Assembly (NCBI GenBank): GCA_964035545.1 | Contig: OZ037765.1 | Location: 15,866,698-15,930,697 of the forward strand | DNA length: 64,000 nt | Source of the DNA: Bugula neritina | Taxonomy: Eukaryota; Bryozoa; Gymnolaemata; Cheilostomatida; Bugulidae | Direction of reading: 5' to 3' | In this document: positions 25,535 to 38,025 of the stretch, piece by piece | Layout of the letters: every line of letters starts with the position of its first letter | Numbering within the stretch: position 1 is the first letter of the stretch | Made by a program: the position numbers and the translations under genes | Notes under the pieces: model-generated | What the model was told of the DNA's origin: nothing | Seen by the model: only the letters and a program-made list of their open reading frames with translations | Databases searched by the model: none

Positions 25535-25766
25535 CTAAAAATAAATAAAATCTATGAAGCATACCGATTATTCAAATTTTTACATAAAGAAAATTATCAT
25601 GCTAAACACAACTTAAAACGAAATGCAAACATAGTAGTGGCTTTGGTATTATCTATTAATTAATTAAATTGCTCTTTTTCTAAAGGATTAGACTATAAAA
25701 GCTAGATGTTTGATGGAAAGGCTAATTTATAATAGGTAGTAATATGGTTGAGAATTGATAGTATTG

Positions 25767-26930
25767 TTATGTGATGTTGCCCAGGTAGTGCTTACGTGCA
25801 TGTCTGCATGTGGATAGAATCTCATTTCTGTTATTAAGGGAAGATTTGCTGGGCTGGTATATTATGAAATATTTTTCCCATAGGCAGAGGTTGCACCTTT
25901 TAGTGACTTTGTTGTATGAGTTGGTCTTTTTCATAATTTTCCATGTTATGTCAAAATGGGTGTTCTTGTCTTTTAGTTTCCAGATATATTTGCTCAATTC
26001 AGTATGGTTCTTTTTTGTTTTGTTGTTAAAAGTTGATTTGTGGTTATACAATCTGGTTTTGAATTCTGTTTCTGATGTTCCCACGTAAGTCTGGGGTTGG
26101 CTGCCATCTTTGGTTGTAACTGTAGCTTGGTATATGATGCACTTTGTGAGGCATTTTCCATCTAGTGGGCACACTGTGCTGTTTCTGCAGTTACATTCTC
26201 GAGGAGGTTGGTTTGCTGGGTTGAGTAATCTTTTATTGTGGCTGTTGATTATGTTGCTTAAATTTCTGCAGCAGCTGTAACTGAGTTTTATGTTGTTTTT
26301 GTTGAAAATTTTGTAGAGTTTGTGATCTTTGGGTATTTCTTCCTCCAGGATTTTAAAAAATTGTTTTCCCAGGTTGCTTGTTACACTTTTGGAGAATGGG
26401 GGGTTATACCATGTGATGTTTCGTCGTCTTTCTCTTTTTGATCTGCTAGTGGTGTGTGTTGGCTGGAATGTTAGGTTATGTGTGTATCCACTTTTACTTA
26501 GAGCTTCTTGGTGTATTTTTGTTGTTTGACTGAAGACTTCTTCGTTAGATGAGAGATTGGAGAGCCTGTTGTTTATGGCTTGTGGAATGTTTCTTGTGAT
26601 ATGGGGTGGATGGTTGGATTTGGAGTTTACATATAGGATTTCGCTGTTAGGTTTTACATGGGGTTTGTGTGTTCTTTTGCTAATGTCAAAATTTATATCT
26701 AGATAGTTGACGACTTTTTTGTTTACTTCAATGGTGATATTTAGATTATGTTTTTGGAAAATTTTGCAGATTGATTTTTTAATTCTATCTATATTTTTTG
26801 CAGTGTCGTTGATTACTCCTAGGCCGTCATCACGGTATAAACCGAAGGTATTTCCAAACCTCTGGTTGATTTTATATAGTAAAAATATGCCGACCAGAGT
26901 GCAACATTCTGCACCGTCATAGCTGCCCAT
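25767..26930 (-). CDS. Penelope-like RT C-terminal part with GIY-YIG endonuclease (PLE B)
   Basis: 387 codons, uninterrupted. Begins MGSYDGAEC; the frame extends upstream a few codons (TPFDIT) to a stop, so the RT front is missing at almost the same place as in PLE A. YRDD at residues about 32-35, VNYLDINFDI, SNHPPHI, the cysteine cluster CNCRNSTVCPLDGKC, then the nuclease signature IYQATV, TYVGTSETEFKTRLYNH, TELSKYIWKLKDKN and CNLCLWEKYF / STCRHARK. The catalytic Arg context (KTRLYNH) looks intact. Roughly half of the residues agree with PLE A, so the two belong to related but distinct families. Confidence 0.87.
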   Translation of the reverse strand: MGSYDGAECCTLVGIFLLYKINQRFGNTFGLYRDDGLGVINDTAKNIDRIKKSICKIFQKHNLNITIEVNKKVVNYLDINFDISKRTHKPHVKPNSEILYVNSKSNHPPHITRNIPQAINNRLSNLSSNEEVFSQTTKIHQEALSKSGYTHNLTFQPTHTTSRSKRERRRNITWYNPPFSKSVTSNLGKQFFKILEEEIPKDHKLYKIFNKNNIKLSYSCCRNLSNIINSHNKRLLNPANQPPRECNCRNSTVCPLDGKCLTKCIIYQATVTTKDGSQPQTYVGTSETEFKTRLYNHKSTFNNKTKKNHTELSKYIWKLKDKNTHFDITWKIMKKTNSYNKVTKRCNLCLWEKYFIIYQPSKSSLNNRNEILSTCRHARKHYLGNIT

Positions 26931-26945
26931 TGTAATGTCAAATGG

Positions 26946-27943
26946 AGTAAAAAATGTGGCTCATTATTTGAAAGTTATATTTAACATGTGCTACTTTTGT
27001 CAGGTATAAACCAAATGTTGTTTACTTGAAACCTACCCTACAATCTAAAATAAAACTTCAGGTTATTTGTTTTTTTTCAAGCTTTCAGCGTTGATGCAGT
27101 GAAATTTTTACTGAGTGAAATTACAAAATTGTCAAAATGTGCTTTTTAAGAAAACACTAAATTTTCTACTCGCCAGTATAAAATTTATGTTACTTTAATT
27201 TCATTTTATTATAGATAGTAGCAGCAGAAATAAAGTTAACTGATTAGCCAAAACACATACTGCATTATAATCAAGTATGATACAGAATGTCAAATTATTG
27301 TAAAATATGGCCTGGACATAACTTGTGATCACTAGAACATATTAGTAAGATAAGATTTTTGCACTCCAATGAGATCTTTTAGCTAATGGTTTATATTGAA
27401 TTCTTTGGAAATATGAGCGTTGTGCTGCCTTTCTCATTAAGAGTTATCCATCCAAGGTACAAGTGATTTATTGTTTCTAAACTCTAAAACATTTGAAAAT
27501 AATTGCCAAAACACTGATCAATATTATATACATTGCTTGTTGGCAGTTACAACAGATTTTATAAACATAATAAATAGACTAAGCCTTTAATGTTCAACTC
27601 AATATAATCTTTGGAAGTTGTAGATGTTGTAGTAAAACAACTTGAATAACATATTGCCAATTTTAATTCAATACTAAATTATGTAAAGCAAAAATGTTCC
27701 ACAGTTAGCAGTTCTAACTCAAACATTTAACTAGATACATGTTATATGCAAATAGTGTTCCGAACAAATTATTACATTGTATGTTTACTACAGCATGGCT
27801 GTAAGTTACCAGAAAATAATATTTTATCTCAAGTTCGTTACTTTATCCTAAATGTCCTGTGAACAGGAGCAACCTGAAGTTGTCCGAGGGGCTGAAAAGT
27901 CTTTGCATTTATGTATGGCCTTTGCATGCATTATTGGAACTGG
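26946..27943. other. AT-rich intergenic / POLE4 downstream region
   Basis: No gene or repeat recognised. Holds the 3' UTR of the POLE4-like gene; no clear AATAAA on the minus strand close to the stop. Confidence 0.5.
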
Positions 27944-28960
27944 TTATAGTACTCCATCCAAAAACATTAGCTGATCCACCATATTCAATGCACTATCTAA
28001 AGGCCAACAAAACAAATATAATATAAGCAAAATAAACTCATTATTTGCACATAGCCTGGCTTGAAAATTGATGTGTACTAAGAAAACACTAGTTTGCTTC
28101 ATACAACAAAATTGGAAAATGCATAGCTACTTGAAAATTTGACACCTGAAAGAGCCACTTTCTGACACCAATAGTGAGTACAACAATTAATTTATCTATA
28201 TTCTATGTAATAAAGAATGAGTTGAAAACACCGTATAAACTGAGTATATGACAGTTAATCAATAGCGAATCTCAATAGTATATATGTATTAGGTTGTTCT
28301 GTTGACGAAACAACAATCCAAATTAACAATACACTAGTATTTGCAACCTAGCTATGCATAATGGAAAGAATGTTGAAATTCATATTTTTAGTTAGGTGAA
28401 GAAAGCTGGAATAGTAAAATACCTAAAAATTTACTAGAAACTAACCAATGTCTTTTTTCTGAATGGTCTTTCTTGCTGCTATTTTAGTGTTCTCTAATGA
28501 GTGCTTAGTCATAAACTTGATGAACTGTTCCTGTGAGCAATAGAAATTATTGGACAATTTAAGAAGAGCAGTTAATAAAATTAAAATTAGAATGGTTAAA
28601 ATGACTGCATAAAATCTGCAACAAATAAAAATTATTTTTAAGCAACAATATAGTACATCATTTTGAAATATACAAGAAATTTAATGCTCACTGTAGCTCG
28701 AGAGATTAAGAATGATGCATCTGAGCTGCATATTGTCACATCTGAATCTGTTTTGATGATCAACTTTATTTTACTTTGGGGAAGTCGATTACATTTCTCA
28801 TTTCTAAATGCATCTTGATCGTTATCTTGAGGGTCATCATCGTCATCATTAGGAGCTTTATTTTCAATCTCGTCATCAGAATCATTCAGTGAATTTGTTA
28901 AAGTTAGACAGCCATTTATTTCAGTTGATGGTAAGCTCTCTCCCATGACTTGCAATATAC
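27944..28960 (-). CDS. POLE4: DNA polymerase epsilon subunit 4-like histone-fold protein (POLE4)
   Basis: Three exons on the minus strand: 28960-28692, 28530-28446, 27996-27944, joined in phase (0, then 1). The joined protein has an acidic front (NDDDDDPQDNDQD) and a histone fold: RLPQSKIKLIIKTDSDVT, ASFLISRATEQFIKF, then KIAARKTIQKKDI | DSALNMVDQLMFLDGVL and stop. Order and wording follow POLE4 (RLP...VKAL.K.DPDVT, RKT.QRRDLD.AI..VDEF.FLEG) better than its relative CHRAC1. POLE4 pairs with POLE3 in the DNA polymerase epsilon holoenzyme and chaperones histones H3-H4 at forks. The start is uncertain: the ATG at about 28946 lies in the first exon seen, but an upstream exon is possible because an acceptor (TTTTTACAG) precedes 28960. 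Confidence 0.85.
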
Positions 28961-29130
28961 CTGTAAAAACCTGCGCTATTATTTTTATTTATATGGTCAA
29001 TTTATGTAAAATCGAATATTACGCTACTAGAATAATATTTCAACAGTAGCAATTGAACAGAACATAATTACTATTCTCATGATATGAAAAAACTACCTGC
29101 CACTTCTTATTCCCTACGAAATAGGAGGTC

Positions 29131-29299
29131 TACACACGGAGCACACACAGTTTTATTTATTCCTAACTTATTTAGTGTTACATTGGAAAGCTTTGCAGCT
29201 AACAGCTCAAGTATTTCAGAATGCAGATCGATTGGAGTCTTGATTTCAAGATCAATCAACATCTATGCCATTGCAACGATTTTTAAATATTTTGAGTAT
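29131..29299 (+). repeat. fold-back repeat, left arm
   Basis: Reverse complement of 29651-29817 with about 95 % identity (landmarks: cacacagttttatttattcc, gattggagtcttga, caacatctat). Spacer about 350 bp without a gene. Confidence 0.9.
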
Positions 29300-29650
29300 T
29301 ATTTTAACTTAAGAATATACAAATTATAGCCAAGGCTGAATGTAACTTGTGTTAGTGAGTTACAAAGTCTATATGGTAAACTGGTGGTGAATGTATATAA
29401 ATGCAGATAAATGTTAACATATTGTTTTTGTAAGATAATGCAATTAGTTGCATTTTTAAAAGTGAAGCTTTATTTGAGATGTTTTTATATTAATGTCTTT
29501 TGAGTTTATATTATGTTGGTTCAACTGCTACTGCAATTTTCAGCAAAATTTTGAGTTACTGAATTTATTGTTGATTTTGTGAAGACAAAGTTATTATCAT
29601 TAGGATCAAATATAAAATAAGTAAAGTTGCTTTTTGCTTCCTTTTTGCTT

Positions 29651-29817
29651 ACTCAAAATAATTAGAAATCGTTGCAATGGAATAGATGTTGATTGACCTT
29701 AAAATCAAGACTCCAATCGATCTGCATTCTGAAATACTTGAGCTGTTAGCTGCAAAGCTTTCCAATGTAACACTAAATAAGTTAGGAATAAATAAAACTG
29801 TGTGTGTTCCCTGTGTA
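29651..29817 (-). repeat. fold-back repeat, right arm
   Basis: Partner of 29131-29299. The short open frames at 29084-29329 and 29649-29846 encode the same peptide only because the DNA is inverted-duplicated. Confidence 0.9.
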
Positions 29818-30830
29818 ATTATTCTGCTGAAGTAGGCAAATTTCATAATGAAATTTGGGCATTATACAAAAGAAACTAATATAACATATAATGTTGCAAA
29901 TCAAATCTTAATTTTGATCGTAGAAATATGTAAAATCACATTCAAAATTTTACCAAATAAGTTACGAAATTATTTTCTACTTCAGTCCACCACACCCTTT
30001 AAATTTTGCAATAGGCCATCACAATTTATTTTGTTTTTCTTGAGAACAAAAATAAGGAACAATAATATGAATAAATTTTATCAGTATTGATCCTCTAATG
30101 CTACATAGACTGAGTCATACAGCAATGTCATTAGCAGGTAAACCTAAATCCTGAACTAAATAGACTTTTGTGCTAAAAATTTATTACAAAAGCAAACTGC
30201 ATGAGCACAAAACGCTGTCAATAGTATATTTACATTACAGCTTTAATATATCAGCAGGCAATTTATAAATTACAAATGATTAAAATAAAATGAACTAACT
30301 ATAGTGTCATGAGAAGGGCTTGGGCATCATTATGCATGTATGGGAAAAAAGGCCAAATTTAATGAATCCATGAGTTGAATCTCTAGTATTCTACTATGTC
30401 ACAAGTTGTGGTTTTGAGGCCAGTAGCCTAACGAGATACAGAGGGAGCACTGCAGTTACAATGTCAACTACTACTGAGTTTAGTAACAAAACTGTAAGGG
30501 TCCAGTTGAGACTTATTATTATTGACTTGAGCACTTGAAATTCATACACCTAATCGATATGTTTAATATGTGCTTGACTCCAATCACTCAACTAATTGAT
30601 GACATTTAAACTTTTCTAAATGAATAAATCATCATAAGTTATGTCAGCAATTAACTATAATGTCAATGCTATCATAATGAGAGAAATGCAAAACTAACCG
30701 CTATAGTGATTAAAAAACATGGAACTATCATTACTATAATGTTTTGTTAAGTGTTATTTTTCATTCACTATTATGAAATATTATTAATAACAAATTGAAC
30801 AGTCAACTATTAACTGCAAAATGGGTAAAC
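29818..30830. other. AT-rich intergenic sequence
   Basis: Nothing recognised on either strand. Confidence 0.5.
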
Positions 30831-32730
30831 TTAAAGCAACTGTAGCATCCCTTATAAACTATAACTATAGTAATAGAGCCAGAGGTTTAGCTAAACTAAA
30901 AGTAAAACTATCAACTTAGTTTTTATTCCAACTACTAGACAGAGAAACTGAATGCCCATAATTTATAGTTATACTTATTACTTAAACTGCCAATCAATTT
31001 GTTATATCATAATTGATTTTCTTACATATTTTTGTATCTGTTCTTACTGTGACTGCACGGATAATTATACTTTAAATACTATAACCAACAGTATATTAAT
31101 AATACTACACTTATAGTTTTACAGTTATACTTGTCTTATAGTTATACTATACTAATACTGTATATAAAAATAACATGATAATCGTAATGCCCATTGACTG
31201 GTAACTGGTAATTTACTAATCATGATTATATTCATATTTTTATTCATAATCATAATGATTATAATTATTATATAACTATAATAATAATAATCATATTCAT
31301 TATCCATACATTTTGATGTAGTCTTACACTTACACAGCATAACTTACAGACTACAGTCAATCACTGACAATGTGAATCACTGAATGCGATAGTCATCTTA
31401 GTCATACTCATAGTCAATTATCTGTGCTAGTTATACTGTGACTCATAGCCAAAGCCATAATGATAGTGATATTAATATAGTCACGGTGAAGGTGCAGCAT
31501 TAGACAGTTACTGCTAGACTAAGCCATAGTGATACCGATTAGATTTACTTTTACCTTCACTCACTTACTGGCACTGGTAGAACTAGAAGCAAAGTGAAAA
31601 ACTATAGGACTACTAGTACTACATCTACTAGTAGCACTAGGGTCTAGGAGTGAGTATCAGTATGACTATGACTATCACTATGAGTATCACTATCACTATA
31701 ACTATAATAAGCATAACTATAAATGTATAACTATAACATTACTATAACTATAAGACGTATAAGTTTCACTTGCAGTTAGTCATAGCCATAGTAATACTGA
31801 TAGTGCTACACTTTGACTTTAGACTTACACTTACAGTATCAGTATGACTCTAAGTCTATGGCTATCACTATGACTATCACTATGACTATGAGTATGACTA
31901 TCATTATCAATATCACTATAATTTAGTTGGTAGTGCAACTGTTATGAGTAATTGTAAGTGTATCACTATTACTGCCACTCTCATTATCACATTCAGTGAC
32001 TATGAGTATGAGTATGAGTATCAGTATCACCATCAGTGAGACTCATACTGATAGTGATGCTCATACTGACAGTTAAACTTAATGTTATTGTTAATAATAA
32101 TCATTAATCATAATGATAATCATAATCATAATGATAATGTTATTAATTGTTATTGACTTATTGTTAATGTTGTAAGTATAACAAATAATAAACAATAACT
32201 ATATAATAATATATAAAAAAAATTCTCAGAGTTGGCCATACTATTATTAATGGTAATAACATTACTGATATTCACTGACATATTGATATTATAATAATAA
32301 TTATTATTATCATTAATAAAAGGTATTTCAATGAGTCTGGACTTGGGTTTAAAATTTCGTGTTGTAGCACCCATTAAAACCATTTAGTTAGCATATCCGG
32401 GAAAACAAGGCGCGCGATGTTACTTTTTTGATTCCGCTGCTACCATTAGCAACAAGTAGTAGCAGTAGTAGAGTAGAGTACTACTACTAGTAATACTAGT
32501 AATTGTAGTAGTACTAGTACTACTAGTAGTTGTACTTGTAGTAGTACTACCGCTAATAGTACTAGTAGTAATACTTATAGTTAATGTTATAGTTATACTA
32601 AATAGTAAATACTAATACTAATAGTAATACCTAATCTTATAGTTATACTTATAGTTATAGTTATAGTTACATTAGTTATACTTATAGTAATACTAATACT
32701 AATAGTAACTCACTTCGTAAAAATTAGAAC
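30830..32730. repeat. long tract of degenerate ACTAT/TATCAC/TAGTTATAC short repeats
   Basis: Nearly two kilobases dominated by six-base themes: 'tatcactatgactatgagta', 'cataatcataatgataatca', 'actagtagtactac', 'tatagttatacttatagtt'. Units drift gradually and change strand sense, unlike a clean microsatellite. No gene is visible inside. Smaller patches at 41-100, 16840-16985 and 54300-55260 look alike. Confidence 0.85.
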
Positions 32731-33840
32731 GCTCTGCTAACATCTACTGTGATCTACAAGCGCAAAATTATGAGTAATACTAATAATAACACTAATTGTA
32801 ATTGTATTTGTACGTATTCGTAAGTATAATTATAACAGTATAACTATAACTTATAGTATAAGAGTTAATAAGTATGCTATAGATGTATTCAAGTATTATT
32901 TTATATTTGACATTTTGTATGCTATACCACTACAATATAGTATACTACAGATATAGCATCCTAATTCCCTGCAACCTTAGTTAGGGCTTAATATTGTTTT
33001 GTATTGAATACTTCCATGTATTCTATCTTTTCCCCATTTATAATATCTCTTTACTTCCATACATAGTGTAGGCCTACTATACCTATAGAATAACGGTAAC
33101 ATTAAATAGACACACACTTACGAGGCTATACACCATGATACAGGACATACAACTAATTACTGGAGATAGTACATCATTAGCCCTGAAAGTATACTTCCAC
33201 ATGATGTTTCGCAACAGGACTTCTAGCCTAAGGATTATAGCACTTCGCTCTTTAGCTATAAGATACTTATCACTTTCGTACCTTACCTTTTATGTTGAGT
33301 GACGGAGCTCTGGCTACAAGAAGTAAGCAGTGAGAGAACCTTCTGTATTAAACGTGGCAGCTTTGGTACAGGATTCCAGATCTCTTGTACACTAGAGTCC
33401 GTCGTAAGCAGATGTGACTGAAGAGAAGAATAATACCGGTAAGTGCGATACCAACTATCAACGCGTTACAGTTATACATATGTAGAATATTCTAATTGTA
33501 TGCATACCCTGTGTTATATTAGGTACTTAGTAGTTGAAAACCCCCAGTACTCAATATAACAAGTATAACTATAAGTATAACAATTTGAATTTGAATTTCA
33601 AATAGTAGTTATGATAATCATAATTAAAGCATAATAACAATGAAATTGAATAATTATGATGATGATAAATTTTATATTTATAATAATTATAATTTATAAT
33701 GATGACTTTAATTATAATACTAATTGACAATTTGGAATGCAATTTAACTTACATTATCATTATAATTATCACTATCATTATGAATATGACTTACTCTTAT
33801 ACTTTGATTTGTTATCATTATCAGTTGATTTATTATTATT
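32731..33840. other. AT-rich intergenic sequence
   Basis: No gene seen. Simple ATAATTATA stretches at 33580-33840. Confidence 0.5.
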
Positions 33841-34785
33841 ACCTTGCTCCGGGAAGCCAGAGGGTTGCAGTGCGAAGAACGCTATCGTCAAACTTGGCGG
33901 TTAACTCAAGGTTGCCACAGGGCTCAGTGATGGGGGCCCCACATTGTTTCTCGTATACACAAATGATCTGCCAAAAGCTGTAACATGTAGTGTTAGTTTG
34001 TATGCTGATGACCCCCTTACTTTACTCAGGAGTTAACGACGAAGGTAGGCACCGCTTTCAGAAAAATATTGATTGGTCCACCAAGTAAAAAATGCCATTT
34101 AACACTGATAAGTATAAAGTTATTACATTTCGCAAAGGGCCATTTGCAAATCCCTCAGTAACCCTCTCTTCAATGTGTTAAACTGACCATGTACCTCGGT
34201 ATAGAAATGCAATCATGCTTAAAGTTTAAGAAACATACAAAATCAAGAGTGCGTCTAAACTCATTGGCTGTATTAGTGTATAAAATACACCCTATATGAA
34301 GCAACCATGAGAGTAAGTTGCTTGCGTATACTAGTCTCTGCCGCCAATCCTTGAATACGGTGATACCTTTTGGGACCCAACTTAGAATAACAGTTTCAAT
34401 GCTATTGAGCATGTACAATCTCAAGCAGTTCGCTTTATCAAAAACATCAAGACTAGGTGTGGAGTAACTGAAGGTCGAATGCAACTAAAGCTTAAACCAC
34501 TATGAAACACGAAATTCACACAAGTTATCATTACTGATGAGAATATTTTCAATTGAAACCAGGCACAAGACCCATGTCTCAGCATGTGATGAGCTGGTTA
34601 CCAGTAGAAGCCAGACAACTATGATCACACGAGCTGCAAACAGAGGAGAATCAATCTCAATATACGCATCGAGTCAGACACGTTGCAGCAGCTTCCTTCC
34701 GAGCAGCGTGCAGGACCTTAACACTCGACAATAAACAGCTGTAGCTCATCATCATCATCATCAGCTGTCCGTCCGACGATGACTG
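33841..34785 (+). mobile_element. decayed LINE, RT half and 3' end (5'-truncated)
   Basis: Plus strand. Frames read in turn RLPQGSVMGAP, then VYTNDLPKAV and SLYADDPL (catalytic YADD box, about 33994-34015), later TFWDPTLR and the C-terminal SSQTRCSSFLPSSVQDLN with TRAANRGESISIYA before it. Multiple frameshifts and stops. The copy ends at a (TCA)n stretch (34746-34763) followed by 'gctgtccgtccgacgatgac', a plausible LINE 3' terminus. Jockey/CR1-type by motif wording. Confidence 0.75.
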
Positions 34786-36820
34786 TTTCCTATTTATCAT
34801 GGATCTCTAACCCTCCCTCTGCTTGCTAAGAGTCTGCCAGCTGCCAATTGGAATCTGCTTTGCTTTGAGATTTCAGCTGTAGCTACTGGAAACATTATAT
34901 CAAAGCAATCTGAAATCTACAATCATTTCAGCACATACTCGCACAGAATTTATCCCAAACAAAATTGTTTAGGCATCCAACCTTAAAACAGTATGTAGAT
35001 GAAAACTAATATAAGTGAAGTGTGTCAGGGATTCTTTAAGCATTCGTAATATACCCAAAATAATTAACTACTTATGCTTTATCATTTTAACTGTAAATAA
35101 TTAGCATTAACAAATTACTTTACTCTTTGTCTAAGTGACTGGAGAACACAGCTATTCTGGTGATTGTCTAAGATTCTTAATTTCACTGTTGTGCTTCTGT
35201 TACTCTCTTCTCTTCTAATTTTCAGAAGCAGATATATATTACCACGTCTCCATTGCTTTGCTTTGGGCAAATGGACTTTTTATTCAATGTTTGGAAACAG
35301 TTACATTGAATGAAACCACAACCATAAGTTAATGCAAATCACAAATGCAAATTGAAAGCAGTGTATATCCAAAAAAGAGAAATGGTAAATTGTAAATTTC
35401 ACATTTAAAACAGTTAACTGAGTAAAGTGCTAGCAATTTGGGAAATAAGTCTAAGCTAATGCTTTTCTAACTACTATGTTGATGAGAATCAAACTTGATT
35501 TGATTATTAGCTAAGCCATTAGGAGATTTGAAAAAAGGTTTATATCGGGAAGATGCTAAAAGTTTTCCCAGCAAAACTTTTCATTAGCATCAAATTCGAA
35601 ATGGATTCAACAGTTCATCATATTTTAGGACACAAGGACAGCATAAGAAATTGGCTACTTTGTCAGTGATAAATGGAAGACATATAATACTGGAATCTGT
35701 GCTCTATGTAAATTAGATCGTTACAAAATTACTACATCTTTCTTGATAATGATTTGAATCACAAAGCTTAACAACTTTTATTCATAATAGAAAGGTTCAA
35801 ATCTCACAACTATGGTTTTATTTGTTTGCTTGGATTTGATTTGAAAAAACGCATTTTTAGCAAAACTTTTCTAATGCAGGCTTTTTAAAATTATCCTGCT
35901 GACAAGTAGCAATGCTTGTTGAAGCCATACATTGAGTCAACTAGGTTGTTTTGTTTTCCTATTTGTAATGACAGCAGTTATAAATGTTATTGTAGTAGCC
36001 TAAATAATGTAGTCAAAATATAATACATTGTCATGTCGGTAATGTTACACCAAACTTTGAGTAACACACATTTCCCATTCTGCTAAAAGTACGTAAAAGC
36101 AATATGGTAATCCTGCTATTCAAAAATAGTGAATTATATATTCGCCAAATCTTTAACACATAGGTAAATAGGTGACTTTTTTCATTGCTAATAAATACAG
36201 TACCAAGTGATTCATGCAACACCTAATGCCTTGACCCGTAGATTTGCAAAGTACTTAAAGCAATTTATTGTATACTCTTTTTATTTATCAAGAACTAAAG
36301 TGCATTAATTTTGCTCTGCAGTGAGGTATTTCTTTTTGCTTAGATTTTATATAATTAGTTTGAAGTTGAACGTAGACTGATTTCTATGGCAAACAAGATG
36401 TGAGGCTGTTATAATCTGCTGTGTTGAAGGTTTTATAGGAATGATGGATCCATTTGAAGTCAGCTCATTATTATTTATGACAATTTTTTGTTTAGGCTTG
36501 TCTAGTAGAAATGCAGATATATACATGAAACATTTGGAGCATATCTTTAATGATACTGGGTAAACTGTAATCTTGGTCTGTTTAAAATATGTTATGTTGA
36601 GCTCAAAAATAAACTATACCAGGAGCATCCTCTCCATCCAAGTTAGTTTTTGGCAATTTGTTTTAGTTTTATATAAGACCATTTGTAATCTTATTGCTTG
36701 GCACCTCCAGTAATCAATGCTATATAGGTAATATTAAGATACAGGTGTATCTAGATATATCCCTGGTTTAATATAGTTTAAGTATTTCCTTTTTTTTACA
36801 GATGTAATAAAAATAGCATG
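34786..36820. other. AT-rich intergenic sequence
   Basis: Two kilobases without a gene, RNA or repeat that I can recognise. Confidence 0.5.
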
Positions 36821-36824
36821 CCTG

Positions 36825-36895
36825 TTGTGAGGTTCCAACCTTTTCAACTCACCTGTGCGATTTCAGTCTTTATCCATTACACCACATCACACCAA
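36825..36895 (-). repeat. tRNA-like sequence (SINE head or tRNA pseudogene)
   Basis: The minus strand has 'gtggtgtaatggataaaga', similar to a tRNA A box region, and 'ggttggaacctc' about 40 bases on as a weak B box. No convincing cloverleaf, so it is not called a tRNA gene. Confidence 0.4.
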
Positions 36896-36969
36896 AATGA
36901 AAGCTGGAAAATGCTACTTAAGGTACATATGAATTGCCTGCATGGAGCAAAAGACTATTAATGACATAT

Positions 36970-37156
36970 TTGAAACTCAAGAAGTTTATGGGTGCCATCC
37001 CTGTGAAAAAACCCCTGATGGAAGGGTTTTTTTAAAATCTGGCCAAGGACTTATTCAGATAGGGCACAAAAGCCATTATGACTGGATGCTTTTCCTAACA
37101 TCACCAATGACCTTTGTTGGGTTCGAATCTATAACTCTGTGCTTACTAGACCACAT
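36970..37156 (-). repeat. tRNA-derived SINE, complete but diverged copy
   Basis: Minus strand: tRNA-like head with 'tggtctagtaagcacagag' and B box 'gattcgaaccc', then the family body 'cattggtgatgttaggaaaa', 'gcatccagtcataatgg', 'ccatcaggggttttttcaca'. Same family as 57552-57770 and 25174-25320. Confidence 0.8.
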
Positions 37157-37547
37157 TTAAAGTAACACATAAATTTCTTGAAAGTTTTCCTAATTTTAAT
37201 TAATCATCTTTCAAATTTCAATGGGAACATGTCAACAGCTATCCCTGAAGCAGACTTTTATGCTACATTATGCTGTCATTGCACAGTCAAGTTTAAGTCT
37301 TTTCAAGCCATTTTCTTGGTATTGTAAATTATTAGCTTTGTTTATACAAATTATAATGTGTGTCAACAAAAAAGCAGAAAATTAATCAGATAATTTATCA
37401 AACGAAGTATTAAAAAATATCAACAGTGAAACTAATTTTCTTAATATAACTTAAATTGATGGAAATAGATTATTCAATTTGGGGAATTTAAGCTCATTTA
37501 AATCATCAAGATATTCTCTCTGTTGCTTGTATGGTTCATATTTGAAC

Positions 37548-38025
37548 CAGGGTTGGGGTCAATTATATATAAATGTAATTAATTACAATTACATGAGAAT
37601 TTTTCAATTACAATTATAATTACAGTTAAAATAAATGTAATTAATTACAATTACATGGTAATTACTTTTGTTCTCACAAGAGACAAATAAAAGTTATATA
37701 ATCTCACTGCTGGGGTCCAACTACTAGGGGCAATTTTGACAACTGAAGACCTTCTTTGTTCTCAACAGTAACCCATAGGGTGATAAATACTATATTAAAT
37801 TAATCTGAACTTTTTATATAACAGTAGGCAAGGCAGGAAAAATATGAAGGTTCTAAGATTTGAAAATTTGAAGTAATTGTCATGTAATCATAAAGTAATT
37901 GTAAAATTAAATTACATTAGCAATGTAATTAATTACAATTACATTTTTATTCATCAATTACAAATTACATTCAATTACTTGAAAAATGTAATTAATTACA
38001 GCCAATTACAATTACCCCAACCCTG
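37548..38025. mobile_element. hAT-like MITE with 8-bp target site duplication
   Basis: 478 bp between CAGGGTTGGGGT and its reverse complement ACCCCAACCCTG. Flanks are atttgaac (37540-37547) and atttaaac (38026-38033), an 8-base duplication with one mismatch, as hAT transposases make. Inside, both halves are filled with 'gtaattaattacaattaca' blocks. No transposase frame, so non-autonomous. Confidence 0.88.

Larger units (their letters stand above)
25334..26945 (-). mobile_element. Penelope-like retroelement B (5'-truncated)
   Basis: Minus-strand element between a (TA)n tract at 25336-25352 and about 26945. Coding part 26930-25767, then a 3' region with a hammerhead motif at 25534-25482, then 70 bp shared with the inverted copy at 39770-39841. 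The 3' 400 bp are nearly identical to both arms of that inverted repeat. Confidence 0.85.

Noticed and set aside
28638-28691. Extension of the first POLE4 exon to 28638
   Set aside because: The frame beyond 28692 is intron: a GTGAGC donor and the in-phase next exon explain the family sequence better.
34530-34565. CTGATGA ... GAAACC, hammerhead-like core bases
   Set aside because: No complementary stem II between the two core parts and no stem I; chance within the decayed LINE.
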